A model generated the notes under the pieces. That model was not told the DNA's origin, made no database searches, and worked only from the letters and a program-made list of their open reading frames with translations. The position numbers and the translations under genes were made by a program. A stretch of 64,000 bases of DNA, taken from assembly GCF_018139545.1 (NCBI RefSeq), contig NZ_JAGSPJ010000001.1:1-64000 (forward strand). Reading direction: 5' to 3'. Position 1 is the stretch's first letter. Every line of letters begins with the position of its first letter. This stretch comes from Affinundibacterium fentianense (GTDB taxonomy: Bacteria; Pseudomonadota; Gammaproteobacteria; Burkholderiales; Burkholderiaceae_D). Of this stretch, positions 1 to 9,173 are shown in pieces.

Positions 1-78
1 CATCCCGAACAGGACCGTGAAACGACTTTGCGCCGATGATAGTGCTGCAACCAGTGTGAAAGTAGGTCATCGTCAGGC
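1..78 (+). rRNA. rrf: 5S ribosomal RNA, 3' part
   Basis: The window opens inside a 5S rRNA. The conserved 'CCGAAC' segment of loop C, the 'GCGCCGATGATAGTG' region and the 3' strand ending in 'GTCAGGC' are all visible and typical of betaproteobacterial 5S RNA. The 5' part lies before the window, so the gene is partial. It is followed within 15 bases by a strong terminator, so it closes an rRNA operon read left to right. The exact 3' end is an estimate within a few bases. Confidence 0.9.
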
Positions 79-90
79 TCTTATACCAGA

Positions 91-124
91 AAGCCCCTGA
101 TTCCAACGAATCAGGGGCTTTTGC
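91..124 (+). terminator. rRNA operon terminator
   Basis: A perfect 13-bp stem (91-103 pairing with 108-120, GC-rich core AGCCCCTGA) encloses a 4-base loop and is followed by T-rich sequence. It sits just downstream of the 5S rRNA end, as expected for the intrinsic terminator of an rRNA operon. Confidence 0.9.
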
Positions 125-420
125 TTTGCAGATTCAGAAAAACAAATTCTGCATCTCGGTTGTGACCGAGACCTCGACGCTTCAAATCTCGACCCTTCAA
201 GCTGCCTCACAGCTACTCTATAGAATCCCACCACAAATACCTCTTCAGTCACGCTTGTTTGCGAAGCTTCATTCGTTGATAACCGCGAATTCTCCAAATT
301 CGAACAGACCGGATCTGATTGGAACCAAGCGTCTATATTCCTGTCCAATGTGCACTCGTTATTACTTTGGTCTATGGTAAAGTTTGTTCATTTAAAGATA
401 ATAATTACACGGAGTTTGCT

Positions 421-3400
421 ATGCATTTTGGCTACAGTCGAAGCTTTTTCATTGCGATGTGCTTGGTTTCGGGAATCAGCACTGCTGCTGACGCTCCAAA
501 GAAAAAGTGGGATGTGAATTCACCTACCGGGGAATCAAAAACCATTCAACTTGATATCAAAACTGGTACATGGATGAGTGTTGATGTGAGCCCAGATGGC
601 AAAAAAATTCTCTTAGATATGCTTGGAGATATATACGTAATGCCAATCGAGGGTGGCGAGGCTAAGGCTTTGACGCATTCCATGGCTTGGGAAATGCAAG
701 CACGCTTTTCACCTGATGGTAAGCAGATTACATTTATGTCCGATGCAGGCGGAGGCGACAATGTGTGGGTGATGAATGCAGATGGTTCTGACCCTCGCGC
801 TGTCACGAAAGAAGATTTCCGTCTGCTGAATAACCCAGTGTGGCATCCAAATGGGCAATACATCGCCGCCCGTAAACATTTTTCAGGCACCCGATCACTA
901 GGTTCTGGTGAAATTTGGATGTATCACATAAGTGGTGGCTCTGGTATTCAGATCAATGAAAAACCAAATTGGCAGAAAGATTTAGGTGAGCCAGCGTTTT
1001 CACCTGACGGTCGTTACATCTACTATTCTCAAGATACAACTGGAGGTTCCTCATTTGAATACAATAAAAATTCAAATGGACAAATTTACCAGATATTCCG
1101 TAAAGACCTAATCGAAGGCAAGACAATTTCATTCGTGAATGGACCTGGCGGTGCTGTACGGCCGACGCCATCACCAGACGGGAAGTATTTGGCTTTTGTG
1201 CGTCGGATTCGCAATCAAAGCACCTTGTTTTTGAAAGATTTGAAAACAGGTGAAGAAACCCCAGCCTGGGCGCATTTAGAGCGAGATATGCAAGAAGCGT
1301 GGGCGGTACACGGGGTATATCCGGCATTTGCTTGGATGCCAGGGGCGAAAGAAATTGTGGTTTGGGCGCAAGGAAAAATTTGGCGCGTCGATCCATTCAC
1401 TAAGAACGCAAAAGAGATTCCATTCCATGTGAAAGATACGCGTGAAATACGTCCTGCTGTTCGATTCACCACTGAAGTTGGTACGGATCAATTTGATGTC
1501 AAGCAATTGAGATGGGTTAATGTTTCTCCAAAAGGTGACAAGGTACTGTATTCTGCCTTGGGGCATATTTACTTGCGAGACTTACCTAATGGTACACCTC
1601 GGCGTTTGACCAAACAAAGTGAGCATTTTGAATATTTTCCACAGTTTTCTAGGGACGGAAAATCTGTGGTGTATGCCACTTGGGATGATCATTCAACAGG
1701 TTCGATTCGTCTGTATGATCTTGATGCGAACCGCGAGCAAGTCCTAACGAAAGAGCCAGGAAAATATATTGATCCCACGGTAGCCCCCGATGGAAAAACG
1801 GTAGTCTATCGAAAAGTCCGTGGCGGATATTTGACAACGCCATGGTTCGGCATGGAAAACGGGGTCTACGCGGTAAGTTCCGATGGGAAATCGCCCCCAC
1901 GATTGCTTGCTGAGGACGGCGAAAATCCACAGTTTGCATCTGATAGCAGCAGCTTATATTTAACCCGCACCAAGTATACGAGCGAGGTAGATTGGTCGAC
2001 CTCGTTATTTCGCGTCAATTTGAATAAGTCCGAAGAGTTTGCTGTTGCACGCGGTGATTTTGCTTCGAATTTCTCTGTATCTCCCGACGGTAAGTGGTTG
2101 GCCTTTACTGAACGTTTTCATGTATACGTCATGCCTATGCCGGCTATCGGAAAGGCTATCACGGTAGGTGCGAAGGCTGATGCAGTGCCGGTAAAACAGT
2201 TAGATGTTAACGCTGGTGACTATTTGCATTGGTCTGGAGATAGTAAGAAATTGCATTTCAGTCTAGGTGATCAGCTTTTTACGAGTTCGTTGATTGATAC
2301 ATTTAGCTTTATAGAAGGCGCACCAAAAGAATTGCCTAAGCCTGTTGAAAGTGGAATGCCAATCGGTTTCCGCACTTCGTCCGATAAACCCACTGGCGTC
2401 ACTGTTATTTCTGGTGCCCGTGTCGTTACGATGCGGGGAGATGAGGTGATTGACAATGCTCGTATTGTGATTCGAGATAATCGAATTGCTGCAGTTGGGA
2501 AAGTTGACGAAATCTCTGTTCCAGCAGGTGCAAATGTTATCGACGCGAAGGGGAAAACGATTATTCCTGGATTGGTGGATGTTCATTGGCATGGTGGAAT
2601 GGGAGAGTCTGAGATTATTCCTCAACAGAGTTGGGTAGATTATGCCTCGCTCGCTTTCGGTGTCACGACTATCCATGATCCATCGAATGATACATCGGAG
2701 ATTTTTACGCATAGTGAAATGCAAAAAGCAGGGCGCTTGGTTGCGCCAAGGATTTTCTCGACAGGGACAATTTTGTATGGTGCAAAAGCCAATTTTAGTG
2801 CAGTGGTGAACAGTTATGATGATGCGTTAACTCATCTCAAGCGACTCAAAGCTGCCGGAGCAATTTCTGTGAAGAGTTACAACCAGCCTCGTCGAGAACA
2901 GCGCCAACAAATTCTGGAAGCTGCTCGTCAAACGAATATGATGGTTGTACCCGAGGGCGGTTCATTGTTTCAGCACAATATGACGATGGTGGTGGATGGG
3001 CACACTGGTGTGGAACACTCGATTCCCGTAGCAAATGCCTATGAAGATGTGAAGCAGCTCTGGTCACAGACAACGGTCGGATACACACCTACTTTAATCG
3101 TTGGATACGGTGGACTTGATGGCGAACATTATTGGTACGCAAGAACCGACGTTTGGAAGCATCCAATCTTGTCACGTTATGTTCCGCGTTCCGTTTTAGA
3201 GCCGCGTAGCGTGCGTCGTGAAACAGCTCCAGAAGAAGACTTTAATGTCTTCAATATCGCACGCACCGCGACCGAATTGCAACGGGCAGGCGTGCCAGTT
3301 AATCTTGGCGCACATGGCCAACGTGAGGGCCTTGGAGCTCACTGGGAAATGTGGACCTTGGCACGTGGCGGGATGACACCAATCGAGGTCATACGATCTG

Positions 3401-3684
3401 CGACGCTAAATGGTGCGAAATATCTTGGTATGGACAAAGATATTGGATCATTGGAAGTCGGTAAATTAGCGGACATGGTGATTCTGAATGGTGATATTTT
3501 GAAAGATATTCGAAATTCCGATCAGATTGCCCATGTTATGTTGAATGGACGGTTGTATGAGGTAAATACGATGAATGAAATCGGTGCACGTAATAAGGCA
3601 CGCAAACCATTTTTCTTTGAGGGTAAGAATGGTGTCAATGTGCCAGTCAATGTACAAACTTATGGCGATGGACATGGACATTAA
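421..3684 (+). CDS. Exported PD40 beta-propeller / amidohydrolase fusion protein
   Basis: A 1087-aa protein. An N-terminal signal peptide (hydrophobic FFIAMCLVSGIS, then A-A-D-A) sends it to the periplasm or outside. Residues about 30-680 carry repeated TolB/PD40-type blades, seen as recurring 'SPDGK' motifs. From about residue 700 an amidohydrolase domain follows: a metal-binding His-x-His at residues 722-724 after 'GLVDV', a candidate carboxylated Lys in 'SVKSYN', further His residues in 'GVEHS' and 'LGAHGQ', and the closing 'GKLADMVILNGD' typical of the superfamily. The start at 421 is preferred over an in-frame start at 319 because it has GGAG six bases upstream and begins a signal peptide. 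It stands alone between two terminators. The substrate cannot be told from sequence; members are annotated variously as peptidases or imidazolonepropionase-like hydrolases. Confidence 0.85.
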   Translation: MHFGYSRSFFIAMCLVSGISTAADAPKKKWDVNSPTGESKTIQLDIKTGTWMSVDVSPDGKKILLDMLGDIYVMPIEGGEAKALTHSMAWEMQARFSPDGKQITFMSDAGGGDNVWVMNADGSDPRAVTKEDFRLLNNPVWHPNGQYIAARKHFSGTRSLGSGEIWMYHISGGSGIQINEKPNWQKDLGEPAFSPDGRYIYYSQDTTGGSSFEYNKNSNGQIYQIFRKDLIEGKTISFVNGPGGAVRPTPSPDGKYLAFVRRIRNQSTLFLKDLKTGEETPAWAHLERDMQEAWAVHGVYPAFAWMPGAKEIVVWAQGKIWRVDPFTKNAKEIPFHVKDTREIRPAVRFTTEVGTDQFDVKQLRWVNVSPKGDKVLYSALGHIYLRDLPNGTPRRLTKQSEHFEYFPQFSRDGKSVVYATWDDHSTGSIRLYDLDANREQVLTKEPGKYIDPTVAPDGKTVVYRKVRGGYLTTPWFGMENGVYAVSSDGKSPPRLLAEDGENPQFASDSSSLYLTRTKYTSEVDWSTSLFRVNLNKSEEFAVARGDFASNFSVSPDGKWLAFTERFHVYVMPMPAIGKAITVGAKADAVPVKQLDVNAGDYLHWSGDSKKLHFSLGDQLFTSSLIDTFSFIEGAPKELPKPVESGMPIGFRTSSDKPTGVTVISGARVVTMRGDEVIDNARIVIRDNRIAAVGKVDEISVPAGANVIDAKGKTIIPGLVDVHWHGGMGESEIIPQQSWVDYASLAFGVTTIHDPSNDTSEIFTHSEMQKAGRLVAPRIFSTGTILYGAKANFSAVVNSYDDALTHLKRLKAAGAISVKSYNQPRREQRQQILEAARQTNMMVVPEGGSLFQHNMTMVVDGHTGVEHSIPVANAYEDVKQLWSQTTVGYTPTLIVGYGGLDGEHYWYARTDVWKHPILSRYVPRSVLEPRSVRRETAPEEDFNVFNIARTATELQRAGVPVNLGAHGQREGLGAHWEMWTLARGGMTPIEVIRSATLNGAKYLGMDKDIGSLEVGKLADMVILNGDILKDIRNSDQIAHVMLNGRLYEVNTMNEIGARNKARKPFFFEGKNGVNVPVNVQTYGDGHGH

Positions 3685-3716
3685 ATTTGTTGCGTAGGGC
3701 CTGACTAGGCTCCCTT

Positions 3717-3755
3717 AAAAGCCATGGCATTTTCCGTGCTATGGCTTTTTCTTTT
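3717..3755 (+). terminator. Intrinsic terminator after the amidohydrolase
   Basis: AAAAGCCATGGCA (3717-3729) pairs with TGCTATGGCTTTT (3737-3749) with one G-T wobble, and is followed by a T-run to 3755. It lies 33 bases after the stop codon of the amidohydrolase gene. Confidence 0.85.
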
Positions 3756-4014
3756 TAGGGGCAGCATTTCTAGCTTGTTTTTTGTGCCCTTAAGTTCCCT
3801 CTCAATTTTGCCTACACAGTTTTTGAGCATAACTGTCAGTCTAGAATTAGAGGCTGCATTATTAAAAGCGAAGAAAAAGTCCTATTTTGCTATTAGAAAA
3901 GCAAGTTTTGTGAATTGTGTTTCTGCATCATTGTGTAAATCCTTTAGAATAGAGGGTTACAACATTTTGTGTTCGCTGGGTTAGATTCGGTGGCACGTCT
4001 AAGCAAAGTACAGC
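3756..4014 (+). other. Gene-free leader upstream of ribBA
   Basis: This AT-rich stretch between the terminator and ribBA has no convincing gene. An 86-codon open frame over it has no homology I recognise and atypical composition. The ribBA promoter must lie here or close by, but I see no clear -35/-10 pair. I looked for the FMN riboswitch often found before ribB and did not find its conserved core; only an isolated 'GGGGCAG' is present. Confidence 0.6.
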
Positions 4015-5127
4015 ATGAATATCTCAAACACCCAAGAAATCGTCGAAGAACTCCGCGCAGGTCGGATGGTAATTTTGGTCGACGAAGAAGATCGTGAAAA
4101 TGAAGGCGATTTAGTGCTTGCCGCTGAATTCGTTACGCCAGAAGCCATTAATTTCATGGCGAAATATGGTCGTGGACTGATATGTTTGACATTGACTGAA
4201 GAACGTTGTGATCAATTGAATCTCGCCATGATGTCGAGTCGTAACGGTACCGCGTATGGTACTAATTTTACGGTTTCTATTGAGGCTGCGGAAGGCGTTA
4301 CCACAGGTATCTCAGCTGCTGATCGTGCGCGTACGATTCAGGTAGCGGTTGATCCTAATATGACGGCAGACGATATTGTGCAGCCGGGCCATATTTTCCC
4401 TTTGAAGGCGCAAAAGGGAGGGGTTTTGATGCGAGCTGGTCATACAGAAGCGGGTTGCGATCTTGCGGAATTGGCAGGCCTCAATCCTTCTTCCGTGATT
4501 TGCGAGATCATGAAAGATGATGGCACGATGGCGCGCTTGCCAGATTTACTTGAGTTTGCAGCAACGCACGGGCTCAAGATCGGCACCATCGCCGATTTGA
4601 TTCGATATCGCAGTCAAAACGAAAGTATGGTGCAACGAGTTGCTGAACGACCAATGCACACGGTTCATGGTGTTTTTAATGCGATTGTCTACCGCGATAT
4701 TCCGAGTAACTCAGCGCATTTGGTATTGGTGCATGGCGACATCAATCCTGATACTGAAACCTTGGTGCGGGTGCATCAGCCAGTGTCGATTCTCGACTTG
4801 CTGGAAACTCAAGTCACCACACATTCATGGAATATTGCGAGTGCATTACAAGCGATACAAACCGCAGCAAGTGGCGTGATGGTGCTACTGAATTGTGAAG
4901 AGACCGCAGAGCAGCTGTTTTCACAATTTAATGCATTGAATACGCCTGAGAAGAAACCGCAAGGCCGAGCTGCGCGTATGGATTTACGGACTTATGGAAT
5001 TGGCGCACAAATCTTGCGAGATGTTGGCGTTGGCAAGATGCGCTTGCTCGCAAATCCACGTAAGATGCCTTCCATGACAGGATTTAATTTGGAAGTAACA
5101 GGCTATCTTGATAGTCCAGCAAAATAA
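4015..5127 (+). CDS. ribBA: 3,4-dihydroxy-2-butanone-4-phosphate synthase with degenerate GTP cyclohydrolase II-like domain
   Basis: A 370-aa riboflavin-biosynthesis enzyme. Residues about 1-205 are a standard RibB domain making dihydroxybutanone phosphate from ribulose 5-phosphate: the acidic loop '[11 protein letters not shown]', '[10 protein letters not shown]' and 'ICEIM' are all present. Residues about 210-365 align with GTP cyclohydrolase II. That half lacks the zinc-binding Cys cluster (normally C-L-T-G-D...R-C-D-C-G) and instead reads '[12 protein letters not shown]' after 'TLVRVH'. The C-terminal '[16 protein letters not shown]' remains. It should therefore be active for RibB only, as in so-called RibBX proteins, and a separate ribA would be needed elsewhere. 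It is probably cotranscribed with ribH (72-base gap). Confidence 0.93.
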   Translation: MNISNTQEIVEELRAGRMVILVDEEDRENEGDLVLAAEFVTPEAINFMAKYGRGLICLTLTEERCDQLNLAMMSSRNGTAYGTNFTVSIEAAEGVTTGISAADRARTIQVAVDPNMTADDIVQPGHIFPLKAQKGGVLMRAGHTEAGCDLAELAGLNPSSVICEIMKDDGTMARLPDLLEFAATHGLKIGTIADLIRYRSQNESMVQRVAERPMHTVHGVFNAIVYRDIPSNSAHLVLVHGDINPDTETLVRVHQPVSILDLLETQVTTHSWNIASALQAIQTAASGVMVLLNCEETAEQLFSQFNALNTPEKKPQGRAARMDLRTYGIGAQILRDVGVGKMRLLANPRKMPSMTGFNLEVTGYLDSPAK

Positions 5128-5199
5128 TTAATGCCGAGTTCACTTTTGTGTGAGCGAGGAAACGAATTTAGTGCGACCAGGTCGCGAAAAGGAATGAAA

Positions 5200-5700
5200 A
5201 TGACAGTAGGACATTACGAATCAAATTTAGATGGCGCTGGGGTGCGTGTTGGCATAGTTCAAGCTCGTTTTAACGAGAATGTCGGCGAAGGCTTACTAAG
5301 TTCCTGCCTCGCAGAATTGAAACGCCTTGGTGTAATGGACGAGGATGTCTTACATGTCACCGTGCCAGGCGCGCTAGAAGTGCCTCTCGCTTTGCAAAAA
5401 TTAGCTGCAACTCATCAGTTTGACGCGTTGATTGCTTTAGGTGCGGTGATTCGTGGTGAGACCTATCACTTTGAGTTGGTGTCGAATGAATCTGGTGCGG
5501 GAATTACTCGGGTAGGTTTGGATACCGGTATTCCTATCGCGAATGCAATTCTGACGACCGAAAATGATGAGCAAGCAGAAGTTCGCATGCATGAAAAAGG
5601 GGCAGATGCTGCTCGCGTTGCGATCGAAATGGCGAATTTGACCCTAGCACTAGAAGAGCTCGCCGAAGCGACAGAAGACATTCATTATGAAGCAGATTAA
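5200..5700 (+). CDS. ribH: 6,7-dimethyl-8-ribityllumazine synthase
   Basis: A 166-aa lumazine synthase condensing the RibB product with 5-amino-6-ribitylaminouracil, the penultimate step of riboflavin synthesis; the family forms pentamers or icosahedra in the cytoplasm. The conserved 'ARFNENV', '[14 protein letters not shown]', '[14 protein letters not shown]' (with the catalytic His) and '[10 protein letters not shown]' segments are all present. I chose the ATG at 5200 because AAAGGA lies six bases upstream. An open frame extends back to 5131, but that extra segment is not family-like. It sits between ribBA and nusB, a frequent proteobacterial order. Confidence 0.95.
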   Translation: MTVGHYESNLDGAGVRVGIVQARFNENVGEGLLSSCLAELKRLGVMDEDVLHVTVPGALEVPLALQKLAATHQFDALIALGAVIRGETYHFELVSNESGAGITRVGLDTGIPIANAILTTENDEQAEVRMHEKGADAARVAIEMANLTLALEELAEATEDIHYEAD

Positions 5701-5746
5701 TTTGTAATGTATAGGCATTACTACGACAAAATACGAAGGCAAAACT

Positions 5747-6208
5747 ATGACAAGTACATCACAACACGCTAATCCAAATAAGAGTCGCTCACCACGTCAT
5801 CGCGCGCGTGAGTTTGCATTGCAAGGTATCTATCAATGGCTCTTGAATAATGAAGACTCTGGGGTGATTGACGCGCATATTAGAGAGGCGCATGGATTCG
5901 ATAAGGCAGATCGCGAGCACTTTGACGTACTATTGCACGGTGCCATTAATCATTCGATTCAATTGCGGGAAGAATTTGCCCCTTTCATTGATCGTGGAAT
6001 CGGACAACTCTCACCAATTGAACATGCGGCATTATTGATCGGTGCGTTCGAACTGAAAAATCACATCGAAATTCCCTACAGAGTTGTGATCAATGAGGCG
6101 GTCGAGTTGACTAAGTCGTTTGGCGGTCAAGATGGCCACAAATATGTTAACGGTGTACTCGACAAGCTTGCAGCGAAGCTTCGCGCAACAGAAGTAAATG
6201 CGAAATAA
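5747..6208 (+). CDS. nusB: Transcription antitermination factor NusB
   Basis: A 153-aa all-helical RNA-binding protein. In other bacteria it joins NusE (S10) on boxA RNA to drive antitermination of rRNA operons. Family hallmarks are seen: N-terminal 'ARRxA'-like '[15 protein letters not shown]', central '[16 protein letters not shown]', and C-terminal '[29 protein letters not shown]'-type helices. It follows ribH by 46 bases, the usual ribH-nusB pairing. The first 18 residues are a basic, disordered extension. Confidence 0.96.
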   Translation: MTSTSQHANPNKSRSPRHRAREFALQGIYQWLLNNEDSGVIDAHIREAHGFDKADREHFDVLLHGAINHSIQLREEFAPFIDRGIGQLSPIEHAALLIGAFELKNHIEIPYRVVINEAVELTKSFGGQDGHKYVNGVLDKLAAKLRATEVNAK

Positions 6209-6536
6209 ATTTGTCGCGTTGTTAATTGGAGTTGACGCTTTATTCTAGTTTGATTTTCGATAAGAAAAGCCAGAGAGAAATTCTGGGGCCGAAAATGGTA
6301 GTGTCTTTACACAATCAAACTCTCTGTCTTCACAATTTGGAATCCCATCAGATCAATTATCTGCATATTCGAGTGTTAATAGCTGAGCTTCGTTTAGAAA
6401 ATCCGCGGGTCTTCAAGTTCACTATGAGTTGCAGATAGAGAAATGAACTGTGGCTTCCTTCGGAGCGTTGCGTATAAATACGTGTAGTTGATTCAATGAA
6501 TAAGCTTGGCTAACATATTCAATACTCGACTACCGA
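6209..6536. other. Gene-free stretch after nusB
   Basis: About 330 bases with no supported gene and no obvious terminator for nusB. A 70-codon open frame (6226-6438, TTG start) is present but shows no family resemblance and no good ribosome-binding site, so I do not call it. It begins the AT-rich patch that runs to about 7200. Confidence 0.5.
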
Positions 6537-6938
6537 TTAGCATTTATTGTCAGACTCAAAACTATATTCTAGCAATACTTGCGAAGCGTCAGCGCCGGCA
6601 GTACTCCAAGTTGTTCTGCCGTGCCCTCTAATACCAGCGAAGTCACCAGTTCCAGATCCAGACACGACATTTAAAGTGCTGATAGATTGGCCTGATTTCA
6701 CAGATCCAATATGTTGAAGTATAAAACCACCAACACGATTACCGATTCGGCCATTTAGATATTCCAATCCTACGAAGTTTGATGCTCCATTTGCATTGGC
6801 AAATGCCAAACACTCAAAACGGGACTCCGCTTCGATGTCTCCGAGATAAAGGTGAGTAAGCTTTGAACGTCGCAATCCGGTGGTCAAATCCAATTTCTCA
6901 TCCATTCCAAACAACTTTATTGTTCCACATGCCAACAT
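6537..6938 (-). CDS. DUF3224 domain-containing protein
   Basis: A 133-aa soluble protein. It follows the DUF3224 pattern along its whole length: an opening 'GTIKLFGMDEK', 'LTHLYLGDIEAES', then 'NFVGLEYLNGRIGNRVGGF', 'LQHIGSV', and the closing 'VVSGSGTGDFAGIRGHG' and 'LLEYSF'. The function of the family is unknown; an allene-oxide-cyclase-like barrel has been suggested for relatives, but I cannot confirm that here. The start is supported by GGGGGAG seven bases upstream. It is transcribed divergently from the LysR regulator at 7197, which suggests, but does not prove, control by that regulator. Confidence 0.8.
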   Translation of the reverse strand: MLACGTIKLFGMDEKLDLTTGLRRSKLTHLYLGDIEAESRFECLAFANANGASNFVGLEYLNGRIGNRVGGFILQHIGSVKSGQSISTLNVVSGSGTGDFAGIRGHGRTTWSTAGADASQVLLEYSFESDNKC

Positions 6939-7196
6939 ATTCGCTCTCCCCCAAGGCGTTAAAGCAAAAAAGCAATATTTAAAATTAATTTCTAATAATC
7001 ACTTTGCATTTTGATTGCTTTTTTTTGTTTTATTATTTTTTGCGCAGGACTTGTTGTCTCTATTTGTCGCTTTTGATTTTGAGTATTTCAAAAAAACACT
7101 ATTATGTCTACTAACAAAATCACATACTTTATGTTGATTTGTTATTGTGTTTTTGTTGTTGAAAAAATATTTTAGCTCAGAATTGGCATGATTATG
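6939..7196. promoter_or_regulatory. Divergent intergenic region between DUF3224 gene and lysR
   Basis: A very AT-rich region with long T-runs on the + strand (around 7018-7040) separates two divergent genes. This is the normal site for LysR-type operators and both promoters. I could not identify a specific T-N11-A operator or a clear -35/-10 pair, so this entry records position and composition only. Confidence 0.4.
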
Positions 7197-8120
7197 ATGA
7201 AATTTAGACAAATTGAGGCTTTTCGTTGCCTGATGGTTGCGGGAACAACGATTGGCGCAGCGCGAAAGATGAATGTTACACAGCCAGCAATTAGCCGCTT
7301 AGTTGCAGATTTGGAGGATTCGTTAGGATTTCGACTTTTTAGTCGTGCAAAAGGTCGATTGGAGCCGACGACCGCCGGAGTTAGATTTTTTCGGGCAGTC
7401 GAGGAAAATTTTTTAGGGTTGGAGCGCTTAACTCAAGTTGCGAACAATATTCGAAATGATGCACCTGAAGGTATTTCTGTCGCTTGTCTCTTCGTTCTGT
7501 CGACGACTTTAATGCCATTAGTATTGAAAGAATTTTTTAAGTATCATCCTGAAGTCCCTGTGACTGTTGACAGTTGCAACGGGCCAGAAATATTGGTGCG
7601 GCTTCAAGATATGAAAGTTGATATGGCGGTGGCTCTGGATTTTCCACCCTTTGCGGGTGTCGAGGTTGAGAAGATATTGCGTGTCAATGTTATGTGCGCT
7701 ATGCCGGAAGGACATCGTTTGTGCTCCAAGGAAGTGATCTATCCAAGCGATTTGGATGGTGAAAACATGATTGGATGGATTCCAATAATTTCACAAAACT
7801 ACGAGAAGGAATTTCAAAGTTTGCAAGATGCCAAAAGTACGCCACGTAATGTAGTTAAAACACATACATCGCACACGCGTTACGCAATGGTTGCAAGTGG
7901 GTTGGGTTTGTCGATTGTCGAGCCATTTGCCGCAAAGATTTGGCAAGCTCATGGTGTGGTTGTTAGGCCTTTTTCTGAGAAGATTAGTTACGAATACGTA
8001 CTCGCCTACCCAGGCGGAGGTATACGTTCTCAGTTATTAGCTGATTTTCGTGATGCAGTGATGAAAGTTGCCAGCGAATACGACTTTGGATTTGACGCGC
8101 GACCAAATACGTGTAGATAA
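7197..8120 (+). CDS. LysR-family transcriptional regulator
   Basis: About 307 aa. An N-terminal winged helix-turn-helix covers residues about 1-60 ('FRQIEAFRCLMVAGT', 'AARKMNVTQPAISRLVADLE', 'LGFRLFSRAKGRLEPTTAG'), followed by a LysR substrate-binding domain. The helix-turn-helix resembles the OccR/NocR opine-catabolism subgroup, but the inducer is unknown. In-frame ATGs also exist at 7188 and 7194; I chose 7197 because the family normally begins M-K-x-R-Q-I-E-A-F, and no start has a good Shine-Dalgarno. The only divergent neighbour is the DUF3224 gene. No catabolic operon is adjacent, so it is an orphan regulator here. Confidence 0.9.
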   Translation: MKFRQIEAFRCLMVAGTTIGAARKMNVTQPAISRLVADLEDSLGFRLFSRAKGRLEPTTAGVRFFRAVEENFLGLERLTQVANNIRNDAPEGISVACLFVLSTTLMPLVLKEFFKYHPEVPVTVDSCNGPEILVRLQDMKVDMAVALDFPPFAGVEVEKILRVNVMCAMPEGHRLCSKEVIYPSDLDGENMIGWIPIISQNYEKEFQSLQDAKSTPRNVVKTHTSHTRYAMVASGLGLSIVEPFAAKIWQAHGVVVRPFSEKISYEYVLAYPGGGIRSQLLADFRDAVMKVASEYDFGFDARPNTCR

Positions 8121-8149
8121 GGGCGTGTGAACAATTTTGATTATCGATT

Positions 8150-8185
8150 TTAGATATAAAAAACGCCTATTGAGAAATAGGCGTT
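8150..8185 (-). terminator. Intrinsic terminator for the lytic transglycosylase
   Basis: A perfect 10-bp stem (8162-8171 with 8176-8185, AACGCCTATT) has a GAGA loop. The T-run lies on the minus-strand side, so it terminates the minus-strand gene at 8223-9173. It sits between that gene and the convergent lysR, where it could also slow plus-strand readthrough. Confidence 0.8.
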
Positions 8186-8222
8186 GGGATCAAATCAAGT
8201 CTAATTCTAATCGTCGAACTAG

Positions 8223-9173
8223 TCAGATGCCACCAGCTTGGCCAATCAAATTATTTGATTGTTGTGTAATTTCTTCACCGCGTTTCTCTGTATTGACTTC
8301 TTGGGGTCTAGAAATCATGCTCGGTTTTGCTGTTGTCGAAAAAATTGAAACTGATTTTCCGGCTGCGACATCTTTGAGGCGTTTATATTCGGCCATCACG
8401 AGGTTGCCATAGCCACCATCGGTCTCGTTGTCAGCCGCTCCAACATATCTCTTTAGGCCTGCCTCAATTGACCCTGCACTACTTACGTAGTCACGGAGGA
8501 TCATTGCGCCAACTTTGATGTTGGCAACGGGATTTAATGCCGCCTTGATTCCACCAAGGTCGGAAAATTTATCATGGTGAACTTTGGACATGACTTGCAT
8601 TAATCCTTGCGCACCGACGGGGCTCTCAGAAAATGGATTGAAGCGCGATTCGATCGCAATGACGCTAAGAATGAGAAGCGGATCAAGTTTGGTTTCTTTC
8701 GCTGTCAAATACGCAGCCGAAACCAGCATGTCGATCGCTTCGTTTGCAACACGATAGCGCTTCGAGAGCCAATTCGTCACTAATTGTTGTTGGTGTTGAT
8801 TGCCGAGCAAGCGCTTTGAACCGAGTTCCGAATCCGAGCTATTTTTAGCTGTTTCATTAGTGTCGACATTTTGAGATACTAACTCAGGTGTCGCCATTAA
8901 CATCGCGAGATCAGGTTCTGATGCTCTAACACCTGCCGAGATACTACTATCTTCACCAAAAGGGGATAGTTGTCGAAATTTATCTACTAGATCTGGATTA
9001 AAAAACATACTGGCCAGTATAAGTAGTGCCAACAGGCCCAAAGCGGATGTGAAGTGCAATAATTTCGTTAAACTGCCTACTTTGTTTTTGCTTGCTAACA
9101 AGCGAGCCATCTCTTTTTCCGCAGATAATCGTTTATCTGTTGGACGAGCTGATAAAATTAAATTTTGAAACAT
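8223..9173 (-). CDS. Membrane-anchored lytic transglycosylase (SLT domain)
   Basis: A 316-aa protein with a basic cytoplasmic N-terminus, one membrane segment (residues about 39-58, 'LLHFTSALGLLALLILASMF'), a linker, and a C-terminal SLT domain from about residue 150. The catalytic Glu is E175 in 'IAIESRFNP', followed by 'GAQGLMQVM' and 'NIKVGAMILRDY', the classic family 1 pattern. It should cleave peptidoglycan glycan strands in the periplasm to form 1,6-anhydro ends. The start at 9173 has AGGAGG four bases upstream; a longer in-frame start at 9203 lacks one. It stands alone, so its partner process (secretion machine, division or turnover) cannot be inferred. Confidence 0.9.
   Translation of the reverse strand: MFQNLILSARPTDKRLSAEKEMARLLASKNKVGSLTKLLHFTSALGLLALLILASMFFNPDLVDKFRQLSPFGEDSSISAGVRASEPDLAMLMATPELVSQNVDTNETAKNSSDSELGSKRLLGNQHQQQLVTNWLSKRYRVANEAIDMLVSAAYLTAKETKLDPLLILSVIAIESRFNPFSESPVGAQGLMQVMSKVHHDKFSDLGGIKAALNPVANIKVGAMILRDYVSSAGSIEAGLKRYVGAADNETDGGYGNLVMAEYKRLKDVAAGKSVSIFSTTAKPSMISRPQEVNTEKRGEEITQQSNNLIGQAGGI

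Noticed and set aside
73-348. 91-codon minus-strand frame near the rRNA terminator
   Set aside because: Antisense to the 5S end and terminator; no start signal and no family match.
3724-3984. 86-codon open frame after the terminator
   Set aside because: Overlaps a strong terminator, composition is that of random AT-rich sequence, no start signal.
3756-4014. FMN riboswitch before ribBA
   Set aside because: Only a lone GGGGCAG is present; the other conserved riboswitch segments are missing and no three-way junction could be drawn.
6226-6438. 70-codon open frame after nusB
   Set aside because: TTG start, no ribosome-binding site and no family resemblance.
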